Below are positions 16,973 to 25,700 of a DNA stretch of 64,000 nt, in pieces. Position numbers and translations under genes: made by a program. Source of the DNA: Treponema parvum (lineage in GTDB: Bacteria; Spirochaetota; Spirochaetia; Treponematales; Treponemataceae); assembly GCF_017893945.1 (NCBI RefSeq), contig NZ_CP054257.1, positions 1,364,001 to 1,428,000 of the forward strand, given 5' to 3'. Within the stretch, counting starts at the first letter, position 1; every line of letters starts with the position of its first letter. Below the pieces are notes generated by a model that searched no databases, was not told where the DNA came from, and saw nothing but the letters and a program-made list of their open reading frames with translations.

Positions 16973-18613
16973 TTATTCTCCAAAAAAAAGTTTCATATCA
17001 TCATCGACTGTGCCTATGCCGCTGATTTTAAACTTTTCAACTAAAACTTTTGCAACATTTGCGGAAAAGAAAGCCGGTAAAGTCGGTCCCAAATGAATAT
17101 TTTTTACACCTAAATACAAAAGCGCAAGCAATACTATCACGGCTTTTTGCTCGTACCATGCAATATTATAAATGATCGGCAAATCGTTTATATCTTTTAG
17201 ACCGAAAACTTCCTTTAATTTCAGCGCGATAAGGGCAATTGAATAAGAATCGTTACACTGCCCTGCATCCAAAATTCTCGGAATTCCTTCTATATCGCCA
17301 AGATTTAATTTATTGTATTTGTATTTCGCGCATCCGGCGGTTAAGATAACGGTGTCTTTGGGAAGCGCTTTCGCGAAGTCGGTATAATAATTTCTCGCTT
17401 TTGCTCTTCCGTCGCAACCGCCCATTACCACAAATTTTTTTATGGCGCCGCTTTTGACTGCATGAACGACCTTGTCGGCAAGAGCGATCACTTGATTATG
17501 TGCAAATCCGCCTATAATTTGTCCGCTTTCAATTTCTACAGGAGGCAAACAAGTCTTAGCCTGTTCTATTATCTGTGAAAAGTCTTTTGTCTCGCCGATA
17601 TCCCCTGAAATATGCTTACATCCCGGAAATCCGGCAGATCCTGTCGTATAGAGCCTGTCTTTATAACTCGGCTTGGGCGGAACTATACAGTTTGTGGTCA
17701 TTAGAATAGGACCATTGAAACTCTCGAATTCTTCCTTTTGTTTCCACCATGCGTTTCCATAATTGCCTACAAAGTGGGGATATTTTTTAAATACGGGATA
17801 ATAATGTGCAGGAAGCATTTCAGAATGTGTATACACATCAATTCCCGTTCCAGTTGTCTGCTCGAGCAACATTTCCATATCTTTCAGATCGTGACCGGAT
17901 ATGAGGATACCGGGATTTTTACCCACGCCTATGTTTACCTTTGTGATTTCAGGGTTTCCGTAAGCGGAAGTGTTTGCACCGTCCAGCAACGCCATACCTG
18001 CAACGCCGTATTTTCCGGTTTCTAATGTAAGTGCGACAAGTTCATCAATACCGAGACTGTCATCAAGTGTTTTGGAAAGAGCTCGTTGCAAAAAGGCATC
18101 CGTTTCTTCATCGTCTTTTAAAAGTGCATTTGCATGTTTACTGTATGCGGAAAGCCCTTTGAGGCCGTAAATTATAAGTTCCCGTAAACTTCTTATATCT
18201 TCATTTTTAGTGGCGAGAACCCCGACGCTTTTCGCTTTTTCAGCGTACGTATTTTTATCTCTGTCGTCCCACATTGCCGCTTCGGAAAGACCTTTCTTGT
18301 CTTTTAATAAAGCTAAAAGCTCTTGTTTTTTATTCAATGTTAAAATGATTTTATCTGTGATCGCACCTTCATCAAAATTGGCATTCGTGATGGTTATAAA
18401 AAGATTCAATGTAACCAAGTGATTTATTTCTTTGGGAATCTTAACCCCTTCCTCTCTAAGCCTTGTAGTAATTTCCGAAATTCCTTTGCTGGCATATATC
18501 AGCAAATCCTGCATAGCGGCTACCGAGGGGGATTTCCCGCAAACTCCCATTTGCGTACATCCTGTGCAACCGGCTGTTTCCTGGCACTGATAACAAAACA
18601 TCTTATTTTCCAT
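16973..18613 (-). CDS. hcp: Hybrid cluster protein (hydroxylamine/NO reductase)
   Basis: Cytoplasmic Fe-S enzyme that reduces nitric oxide or hydroxylamine and defends anaerobes against nitrosative stress. Near the N terminus Cys7, Cys10, Cys19 and Cys25 have the C-x2-C-x8-C-x5-C spacing of the class I proteins of obligate anaerobes. Hybrid-cluster ligands are visible: GHDLKDME (His), [11 protein letters not shown] (Glu), [25 protein letters not shown] and [11 protein letters not shown] (Cys), and [10 protein letters not shown] (Glu, Lys). Length 546. Shine-Dalgarno AGGAGGT five bases ahead of the ATG. No hcr reductase gene is adjacent. Its promoter carries the palindrome described at 18719-18732, and the regulator is encoded immediately upstream. 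Confidence 0.96.
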   Translation of the reverse strand: MENKMFCYQCQETAGCTGCTQMGVCGKSPSVAAMQDLLIYASKGISEITTRLREEGVKIPKEINHLVTLNLFITITNANFDEGAITDKIILTLNKKQELLALLKDKKGLSEAAMWDDRDKNTYAEKAKSVGVLATKNEDIRSLRELIIYGLKGLSAYSKHANALLKDDEETDAFLQRALSKTLDDSLGIDELVALTLETGKYGVAGMALLDGANTSAYGNPEITKVNIGVGKNPGILISGHDLKDMEMLLEQTTGTGIDVYTHSEMLPAHYYPVFKKYPHFVGNYGNAWWKQKEEFESFNGPILMTTNCIVPPKPSYKDRLYTTGSAGFPGCKHISGDIGETKDFSQIIEQAKTCLPPVEIESGQIIGGFAHNQVIALADKVVHAVKSGAIKKFVVMGGCDGRAKARNYYTDFAKALPKDTVILTAGCAKYKYNKLNLGDIEGIPRILDAGQCNDSYSIALIALKLKEVFGLKDINDLPIIYNIAWYEQKAVIVLLALLYLGVKNIHLGPTLPAFFSANVAKVLVEKFKISGIGTVDDDMKLFFGE

Positions 18614-18690
18614 ACAGACCTCCTATTGCAAATCCTCACACGGCGTTGTTTTACCCTTCCCAAGGCGACCGTATGAGTGCATATGTCAAT

Positions 18691-18732
18691 AAGATATTCC
18701 GTAGTTATAAAATTTTCCGTAACCTGTGTTAC
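18691..18732 (-). promoter_or_regulatory. hcp promoter with Crp/Fnr-type operator
   Basis: Operator GTAAC-CTGT-GTTAC at 18719-18732, perfect arms, centre 18725.5. On the minus strand a -10 box TATCTT lies at 18696-18691, so the operator centre falls near -41.5 relative to a start around 18684, the classical class II activator position. There is no good -35 box, as expected for an activated promoter. The same arrangement recurs at 22537-22578. Confidence 0.65.
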
Positions 18733-18739
18733 AAATATG

Positions 18740-19420
18740 TCATATATCGCAGATATCTTTCATCTTTTTAAGGTCAAAGATGCGGATAGCTTTTTTGTCA
18801 ATGACAATGAGGCCGTCTTCTTGCATTTTCATAAGTTCGCGGGACAAAGAAGGTCTTGTGACATTTAGAAAATCAGCAAGTTCTTCCCTGTTCATGTTGA
18901 CTTCGACCGTATTGTCTTCTCTTTTATTTTTTAAAAAGAGCTTTGCGATTTTTTGTCTTAACCCGGAGCACGAAAGTATTGAAAGCCGCCGGTTAAGGTA
19001 ATAAGTTTTGGAAGCAAAAATATAAAGCATGTTTAAAACGATCTTTTGATGAATTATTTCGGGAATACCGTCGGATTGAAAAAGATTAGGCTTTTCAATT
19101 TCCAAGACTTTTGAATCGCAAAGAACCTGTGTATAATGATCGTAAGTTTTCCGGTTCAAAAACAAAAAAATTTCACCGAAAATTTCTCCGGGTTTATCGA
19201 ACAATGCGAGTATGCTCCGCTTTCCGCTGCCGGTGTCGTTGCAGACCGCAACGACACCTTCTACAAGCAAATACATACTCTTGGGAACATCGCCTTGCAA
19301 AAAAATAAATTCGTCTTTGCGGTATTCAGTGATTTTTGCGCGGGTTTTTACGATAAATTCTTCTATCTCTTCAATTGTCATTCCCGCAAATAAAGGACTT
19401 TTTTTCAAATTTTCGATCAT
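18740..19420 (-). CDS. Crp/Fnr-family regulator (HcpR-like)
   Basis: 226 residues: cyclic-nucleotide-binding-like beta-roll (about 15-120), long dimer helix (about 125-150) and a winged helix-turn-helix NREELADFLNVTRPSLSRELMKM near 170-195. The TRPSLSREL recognition helix differs from E. coli Crp and Fnr and resembles regulators of hcp genes in anaerobes (HcpR group). There is no N-terminal Fnr-type cysteine cluster. It starts 14 bases after the ABC ATPase gene, so is probably the last gene of that operon, and lies directly upstream of hcp. The GTAAC-N4-GTTAC palindromes ahead of the operon and of hcp are the likely binding sites, which would make it autoregulated (inference). Confidence 0.88.
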   Translation of the reverse strand: MIENLKKSPLFAGMTIEEIEEFIVKTRAKITEYRKDEFIFLQGDVPKSMYLLVEGVVAVCNDTGSGKRSILALFDKPGEIFGEIFLFLNRKTYDHYTQVLCDSKVLEIEKPNLFQSDGIPEIIHQKIVLNMLYIFASKTYYLNRRLSILSCSGLRQKIAKLFLKNKREDNTVEVNMNREELADFLNVTRPSLSRELMKMQEDGLIVIDKKAIRIFDLKKMKDICDI

Positions 19421-19434
19421 TTTTATTCCGCCTT

Positions 19435-20511
19435 TTACCTATTGTTTTGAACCTGCGGCAAGAGTTCGGGTTTTAGAATTTCTCCTGAACGGAGACTTCT
19501 TCTTGCTTCCTGCATGACGGAATCTATGCTGTTTAAATACACCAACAATTCTTTTTCCTGCTTACTTGTCTCGATCACGGCATGAATACCGCCGTTTTTG
19601 ATTACGATTCTTCTGTCCGCCATGAGAGCCAAAAGCGGATCATGGGTCGCCATAAGCACTATCTTATCCTGAGATACCAGCAGGTCAAGCGCCTTTTTTC
19701 TGTCTATTCCGGCGTTTTCTATTTCGTCGATGAGAACGATGGGAGAAGCGCTCAGCACCGCAGTATCGGCTATCATAAGAGCTCTTGACTGACCGCCGCT
19801 CAAACTTGTTACTGGCGTTTCCGCCAAAAAACTCTCGCCGGCAAGTTTATTGGCTTCAAGCAAAATTTTTTCAGCTACTTTTTCAGGATTCTCTACCATC
19901 CGGCTTGCCGCGTGCATCCTGATAAATTCTCCGGCGCTTAAGTCTATTACAAAATTCATGTTTTGAGAAAGCTGGGCTACTAATTTTTTGTTGGCGGAAT
20001 ATCGCCATTTAAAATCGGGCTTTTCGCCGTTTATCATTATGCTTCTTCCGGTGGGAGTGTCGCCCCACGCCGCCCATTCAATATCCGCAAGCAGCCGGCT
20101 TTTACCGGAACCAGTAGGTCCTACTATAGCCACAACTTGAGAAGGCAGTATGGTAATCTTTCCGAAAGTTTCTTTTTCTTTACTTTTATTATGTCCTGCA
20201 AGAATTGTCAGAGATTTTACGATGTTTTCTTTTTTTATCCCAAGAAAATCAATCATCTGACGGATATAGGACGTAAGGTCGTCTAAAATACGATCGGTGT
20301 CCATAGCCTTATCTTCCGAGGCCTCTTCTTTAAGATCTTCCAAAAAAGTCTTTAACGTTTTATCTTCATAGCCGCTTATATCAAGCGTGTTTTGTTCAAA
20401 AAAATCCGCGGCAAACGGATATTCATGTAAAATACTTTTGAGTTTTTTTTCTGCGATATTATCATTCTTATCCGCACAGGTTTTATCCGCCGGCATTTCT
20501 GTATGTGTCAT
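19435..20511 (-). CDS. Stand-alone ABC ATPase of the hcp-linked cytosolic cluster
   Basis: 358 residues, no membrane segments. The ABC ATPase core is complete: Walker A GPTGSGKS (131-138), signature LSGGQ (237-241), Walker B IVLIDE (Asp262, Glu263) and switch His in ATHDP (His290). Ahead of it, residues 20-65 contain YPFAADFFEQNTLDISGYED, which resembles the small helical domain at the N terminus of the binding-protein-like gene of the same operon. No permease is encoded nearby. The arrangement (ATPase, GTPase with CxxC pairs, cytosolic binding-protein fold) suggests metal or cofactor handling rather than import (inference). Start overlaps the GTPase stop as ATGA. Confidence 0.85.
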   Translation of the reverse strand: MTHTEMPADKTCADKNDNIAEKKLKSILHEYPFAADFFEQNTLDISGYEDKTLKTFLEDLKEEASEDKAMDTDRILDDLTSYIRQMIDFLGIKKENIVKSLTILAGHNKSKEKETFGKITILPSQVVAIVGPTGSGKSRLLADIEWAAWGDTPTGRSIMINGEKPDFKWRYSANKKLVAQLSQNMNFVIDLSAGEFIRMHAASRMVENPEKVAEKILLEANKLAGESFLAETPVTSLSGGQSRALMIADTAVLSASPIVLIDEIENAGIDRKKALDLLVSQDKIVLMATHDPLLALMADRRIVIKNGGIHAVIETSKQEKELLVYLNSIDSVMQEARRSLRSGEILKPELLPQVQNNR

Positions 20512-21209
20512 TTTTGCCCGTCCTCCCAGACCATCTTTCTTGTATTCCCGAGCTGATAATTTTCTCCTATCCGTGTTTCACCCAGACAATAAGAGCACAT
20601 CGCTGAAGGCATCGGGAAACGGAGCTTCATTCCGCGCACAGTCTGTATGTCAACCGTATTGCTCTCCAAGACGGTGCTTAATTCAAAAGCCCCCTGCCCG
20701 CTCAAACCGTTTACATGCATTACCATAGCCTTGGGATTTACCGTACTTACCCTGGAAGCGAATACTTCTCGTTCCGCCTGGGACACTATGTCGCCTTTTG
20801 TAATCACTACCACATCAGCCGATTTGAGCATGGGACCGATCTTTTTAGGCGTATTTATCCCTGAAAGATTGTCAATGACGCAAACGCCCGTGATTTCCGC
20901 CAGGTACGGAGAACAACGGTTGCAGAGTCCTGCAGATTCCGTAATCAGAATGTCAAGTTTTTCTTTATTTCCCCATAAAACGACATCTTCGATATTGGAA
21001 GCAAAAAAATGATCGGGGCACAGTCCGCCTGAAAGTCCTTTTTTCACCGGTACGGCTGCCTTTTCGTATAAAAGGTCGTCATCCGTATACAGACAGTCGA
21101 ATTTTACAACGCCTACTTTTTTACCTTTGTTTTTAAAAGCGTCGATGATTTTTAATATCACGGACGTTTTCCCCGACGAAGGCGGGCCTGAAAATATTAT
21201 CAAATTCAT
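20508..21209 (-). CDS. HypB/UreG/CobW-like P-loop GTPase with two CxxC pairs
   Basis: 233 residues. The P-loop SGPPSSGKT (Gly8-Thr15) opens the protein; ITESAGLCNRC (Glu91, Cys96, Cys99) sits where HypB/UreG metallochaperones have their ESGG/ENVGN switch, and ITKGD (136-140) is the guanine-specificity motif. A second pair, CSYC (205, 208), lies near the C terminus in CSYCLGETRIG. Cys39, Cys64 and Cys110 are also present. These cysteines suggest binding of a metal ion or Fe-S cluster. Known relatives insert Ni or Co or handle cobalamin; the client here is unknown. Both ends overlap neighbours by four bases (ATGA), so the three proteins are probably made in step. Confidence 0.82.
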   Translation of the reverse strand: MNLIIFSGPPSSGKTSVILKIIDAFKNKGKKVGVVKFDCLYTDDDLLYEKAAVPVKKGLSGGLCPDHFFASNIEDVVLWGNKEKLDILITESAGLCNRCSPYLAEITGVCVIDNLSGINTPKKIGPMLKSADVVVITKGDIVSQAEREVFASRVSTVNPKAMVMHVNGLSGQGAFELSTVLESNTVDIQTVRGMKLRFPMPSAMCSYCLGETRIGENYQLGNTRKMVWEDGQK

Positions 21210-22444
21210 ATTTGCACGCTTCCCATACCGCTATTAAAGACAGCTTCCGCTTCCTTTAATACTTTTGCGATATCATTTGAATGGATAAAATCCCAACCGG
21301 GCCACATGAATTTTTTGTCTTTTGAAAGGTGATTATCCATCGCCGGATGCGTGGAAGGAAATTTTCCGTCCGCCGAAAGAACGGATCCCATAGACGGTGA
21401 AAAAAGAAAGTCGACGACGGGTTTTACCTTGTCTTTTGAAGATTTTTTTGACAAAAAGAATATGGGACTTATTATCGCTCCGTCTTCAGGCCATACGGTT
21501 TTCATGGGACCGTCTTCCTTCGCCATCCATGTAAAAAAATACGGCATAACTGTAACGATCGGCGTGTCGGGAGTCCTTTTTCCTCCGTTTTTTACCATTT
21601 GAGAAGGATGCATGGATGAAACGACTCCCCTGCCAAGAGCGGCAAGCCCTTCTTTACCGTACTTTGTATATATCCCTAACAGAATGGCGTTAAAAAGATC
21701 CAAGTCTCTCATCGGGATTGCAATCGTATTTTCAAATTCGGGTTTTAAAAGATCCGCCCAGCTTTTCGGCATGGGCCTGTCGCCCAAAAGAGCCGTGTTT
21801 ACCATAAAAATAGCCGGAACCACTCCTATTATCTTATATTGCCGGCGAGGATCTTTCAGATCGATGTAATCGTTGTCAAAATCGGAATTAAGTTTTTCAA
21901 TACCTGTTATATCTTCAAAAACGCCTTCGTCTTTATAATGCCCCATGAGTTCTTTATCGAAAAAGAAACCGTAACCGGCTGAAAGATATATGTCCGCAAG
22001 TTCGCTTGCGTCCTTGCTCTTTGCCACATGTTCTTTAAGCCAGTCGATTCCCATGCTGGCGGCCTGTAACTCGTAATTTATACCGGCTTTTTGCGTCTCA
22101 AGCCAATTGTCCAGTTTTTCAAGCATCTGCATCCTTATCGGACACGGAAGCACTCCCATGAGTTTAACATCGCTTTCCGAGGTGTTTTTTTTGCTGCCGG
22201 CAAGACCGTCCTGAACGGTACTCTTCCCCGATTCTATCGTCTCTATCATACGCTTTTCAAACGCGTCGATATCGATATGTTTGCTTTTTAAAGCTGTTTC
22301 CACCGATATTGTCTTTGCCACAAGGTTTCGTAAGACTTTATTTTTTAGGTTTTCAAAGCCGTTGGCGGCAAAAAGCTCAATAAGTTCGGGGTATTTTTCC
22401 GTAACGTCATATACGGTATCTTTTAATGAAAAATAGCTATTCAT
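21206..22444 (-). CDS. Cytosolic solute-binding-protein-like protein with N-terminal DUF1858-like domain
   Basis: 412 residues. Residues 5-72 form a small helical domain (VYDVTEKYPELIELFAANGF) resembling DUF1858/ScdA-type domains. From about 93 to the end it looks like an iron- or sulfate-type ABC substrate-binding protein (LMGVLPCPIRMQMLEKL; VPAIFMVNTALLGDRPMPKSWADLL; GKFPSTHPAMD). There is no signal peptide or lipobox and the extra domain occupies the N terminus, so it should stay in the cytosol, where a classical binding protein would have no role. First gene of the regulator operon; Shine-Dalgarno GGGAG seven bases upstream. Function unknown; a ligand- or cofactor-carrier role working with the GTPase and ATPase is my inference. 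Confidence 0.83.
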   Translation of the reverse strand: MNSYFSLKDTVYDVTEKYPELIELFAANGFENLKNKVLRNLVAKTISVETALKSKHIDIDAFEKRMIETIESGKSTVQDGLAGSKKNTSESDVKLMGVLPCPIRMQMLEKLDNWLETQKAGINYELQAASMGIDWLKEHVAKSKDASELADIYLSAGYGFFFDKELMGHYKDEGVFEDITGIEKLNSDFDNDYIDLKDPRRQYKIIGVVPAIFMVNTALLGDRPMPKSWADLLKPEFENTIAIPMRDLDLFNAILLGIYTKYGKEGLAALGRGVVSSMHPSQMVKNGGKRTPDTPIVTVMPYFFTWMAKEDGPMKTVWPEDGAIISPIFFLSKKSSKDKVKPVVDFLFSPSMGSVLSADGKFPSTHPAMDNHLSKDKKFMWPGWDFIHSNDIAKVLKEAEAVFNSGMGSVQI

Positions 22445-22536
22445 ATGTTTCTCCCATGAATTTTAGGTTAATCATTGCGGTTATTCAAGCTTGGCGACCG
22501 GCACGGCAATCGACAGCTCAATCAAACGACAGCTAT

Positions 22537-22578
22537 TTTATAACACGGATGAGAACAAAAAACCGTAACTTTTGTTAC
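22537..22578 (-). promoter_or_regulatory. Promoter of the cytosolic ABC/GTPase/regulator operon with Crp/Fnr-type operator
   Basis: Operator GTAAC-TTTT-GTTAC at 22565-22578 (centre 22571.5, extended to CCGTAAC/GTTACGG). On the minus strand the -10 box TATAAA is at 22542-22537. The distance from operator centre to -10 is 29.5 bases, identical to the hcp promoter. Predicted start near 22530, giving an 85-base leader. Confidence 0.65.
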
Positions 22579-22640
22579 GGTTTTTAAAGATTTACGGCAC
22601 AGGAACAGGATCCGGTGAAAAATCTTTCGATCATAATGAG

Positions 22641-22673
22641 AATGAGCCGACCGCGACGCTCGGCCGGCTCATT
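22641..22673 (-). terminator. Hairpin downstream of mfd, possible terminator
   Basis: AATGAGCCG (22641-22649) and CGGCTCATT (22665-22673) pair perfectly around a GC-rich 15-base loop that can itself pair in part. It lies 66 bases after the mfd stop. No T-run follows, so termination is uncertain. Confidence 0.45.
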
Positions 22674-22738
22674 ATAGTAGAAATTTGCCGCCCGCTTTGG
22701 TAAAAAGCGCAGGTTCCGGCATAAAACTGTATAAAAAA

Positions 22739-25700
22739 TCATACAATCTGATTAAGTTTCTCGCATAAAAACTCACTCTTTTCTTTTAATCCTATCTTTC
22801 CTGTAGACAATAAAATTATGTTCGGCCTGGCAGGATCCAACCTTACCCTGCCGCCGCTTGAATTTATAAGATTTAAAACCTTGTCTACGGAAATTTTTGA
22901 AACTTGGTCAAGGGTGATTTGGACAACGCCTCTTTGCTCCTTTATTGAGCTTATGGCAAGTTTTTTGCATATTATCCTTATTTCCGCTAAGGACAACAGG
23001 CTGTTTACTTCTTCCGGCACCGGACCGAAACGGTCGTTAAGTTCGTAATAGGTATTGTCAAGTTCGCTTTTTTCCTGTACGGACGCGATTTTTTTATAAA
23101 TTTCCATCTTTATTTGAGGATTCTGCACATATGAATCGGGAATAAATCCCGTATATTCAAGCTCCATAAGAACTTCAGGCTGTTCGTCGTAATTTTGTGC
23201 AGTAAGACGCTGTACCGCTTCATTTAAAAGTCTTAAATACAGATCGAAACCTACGGAATACACATTTCCCGATTGATCCTGCCCTAAGAGATTTCCCGCT
23301 CCGCGTATTTCCATGTCTTTCATGGCAATCTTAAAGCCGCTTCCGAGTTCAGTAAAATCGCTTATAACTTGAAGTCTCTTCATCGCAATTTCGGACAGGG
23401 CCTTGTTTTGCGGATAAAAAAGATACGCATAGGCTTTTCTTCCGCTCCGGCCTACTCGTCCTCTAAGCTGATAAAGCTGAGAAACTCCGTACATGTCCGC
23501 CCTGTCTATTATGATGGTGTTTACGTTGGGAATGTCTATGCCGTTTTCTATGATCGTAGTGGAGATCAGCACGTGGAATCCGCCCATCTTAAATCGGCGG
23601 AAAATATCGTCAAGGGTTTCGCCGGGCATTTGTCCGTGCGCCGTATCTATGATCATTTCAGGTACAAGCTGTTCAAGTTTATGTTTGATATCCGCAAGAT
23701 CTTCTACACGGTTATGAAGATAAAACACTTGCCCGCCCCTTTCAACTTCACGCCGTATCGCTTCGGCGACGTTTTCATCGGCGTATTCGGCGATCACGGT
23801 CTCTATTGGCTGACGGTTTTGAGGCGGAGTTGTCAAAAGGCTCATGTCGCGAATTTTCAGAAGGCTCATGTGCAAGGTTCTCGGGATCGGAGTTGCGGAC
23901 ATGGAAAGCGAATCCACATTGTTTTTCAGCAATTTAAGTCTTTCCTTATCCTTAACGCCGAAGCGCTGCTCTTCGTCGATTATCATAAGTCCGAGGTTTT
24001 TAAAAACAATGTCTTTTTGGATTATACGGTGAGTTCCTATGAGAATATCTATCTCGCCCTTTGCAAGTTTTTCAAGTATTCTTTTTTGCTCGGAGTACGC
24101 CACAAAACGCGACAGGTGGGAAATTTTTACGGGAAAATTATCGAAACGCTCCATGCAGGTTTCGTAATGCTGTTCCGCAAGAATGGTAGTAGGAGCAAGA
24201 AACGCAACCTGTTTTCCACCCATGACGGCTTTAAATGCCGCGCGCATGGCTATTTCCGTTTTTCCGTAGCCAACGTCGCCGCATATCAGGCGGTCCATCG
24301 GCACGGGACGCTCCATATCGGCCTTAACTTCGCCTGTAACGGTAATTTGGTCGGGCGTATCTTCATAGGGAAAAGCCGCTTCAAAGGCGGTCTGCCATTC
24401 CGTGTCTTTGGGAAACGGGAAGCCTTTTGCAATTTTTCGCCTTGAATACAGGTCTATAAGCCTTTGCGCCAAATCTTCTACCGCTTTTTTTACGCGGTTC
24501 TTGCGGTTTTCCCAGTTTTTACTTCCGATAGTATCGATTTTCGGCGGACTTCCTTCATTTCCTATGTAACGCTGAACAAGATTTACCTGTTCGATCGGAA
24601 CAAATGCAAATTCTTCTCCCGCATACTCTATTTTTATATAGTCGCGTTCGTTTCCGAACGAGCGCACGCGCTCTATGCCTTTAAATATACCTATGCCGTA
24701 GTTTACGTGGACTATGTAATCGCCGGGATTCAACTCTACAAACGAATCGATCGCTGCGCTTTTTGCTTTGTGCAGGGATTTCGGCGCGTGTTTTCGCCGC
24801 CCGAATATTTCATTTTCCTGTATGACTTTAAGTTTTATTTCAGGAATTGAAAATCCTTCGGAGACGGCGTGAGGGATCAATACTACGGGAAAAATTTCTT
24901 CCCCGCTGAAGGAATTTTTACCTTTATCCTTGCCGACTTCGCCTTTGTCACCGGCGTCTTTTGTAAATTCTTTTAAAATTTCATTTATCCTAAGCAGCTG
25001 ATTTTTATTGTCCGTATAGATAAAAATACGCCAGCCGTCTTTTTGAGCCGCTCCTATCTGTTCTTTTAGATAATTGATATTTCCGAAATACGTCTGAGAC
25101 GGCTCGCATTCCATGCGGATAAAAGTATCGTTATCGATCGAATGCGGCGTAAGAAGAGTTCTGTAAAAAATGTTCTTTTTATGAAAACAAACCGCATCCG
25201 AAAATTTAAACATTATCTGATCCGGTAAAAGAACCGGAAAATTCGGCCTCGCCTTTCTGTACATGCCCATATATTCGCGGTCTATACTTTCTTGCGAATT
25301 GCTGAGTCTGTCGTAATCGTAAAAAAACACTTCCGAAGTTTCGGACAGATAATCGGTAATGCAGTATTTTTTATCCCATAAAACAGGATAAAAAAGCTCT
25401 TCGCCTTCACTTTCGCGGTAGGCGTAAAGTTCTTCAAGCAGTTTTTCTTTGGCTTTCTTCGCTTCTTCCGTAAAAGGAAGGTCTATTTCAAATCCTGTTT
25501 CACTGTCTGTTTCACGATCGTTTTCAAGGCTTGCTTTAAGTTCTTTTTTATCGTTCAATTTTTCCGAAAGGATATTTACAAGCTCGTCCGTCCATAAAAC
25601 TTCTTTCATAGGATAAATCAGCAAATCTTCAACCGAGCCTACGGTCGCCTGCGTTTCGGCATCGAAGATCTTTATTTTTTCTATTTTGTCAAAATCAAAA

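Noticed and set aside
16911..17096. Plus-strand frame of 61 codons
   Set aside because: Mostly antisense to the end of hcp; only its first 60 bases lie outside it.
22561..22587. Plus-strand terminator (CCGTAAC-TTTT-GTTACGG then Ts)
   Set aside because: No plus-strand gene lies upstream; the shared palindrome and spacing with the hcp promoter make an operator the better reading.
23369..24445. Long open frame (358 codons) on the plus strand
   Set aside because: It lies wholly opposite mfd, has no recognisable motif or ribosome-binding site, and its composition is that expected of an antisense shadow.
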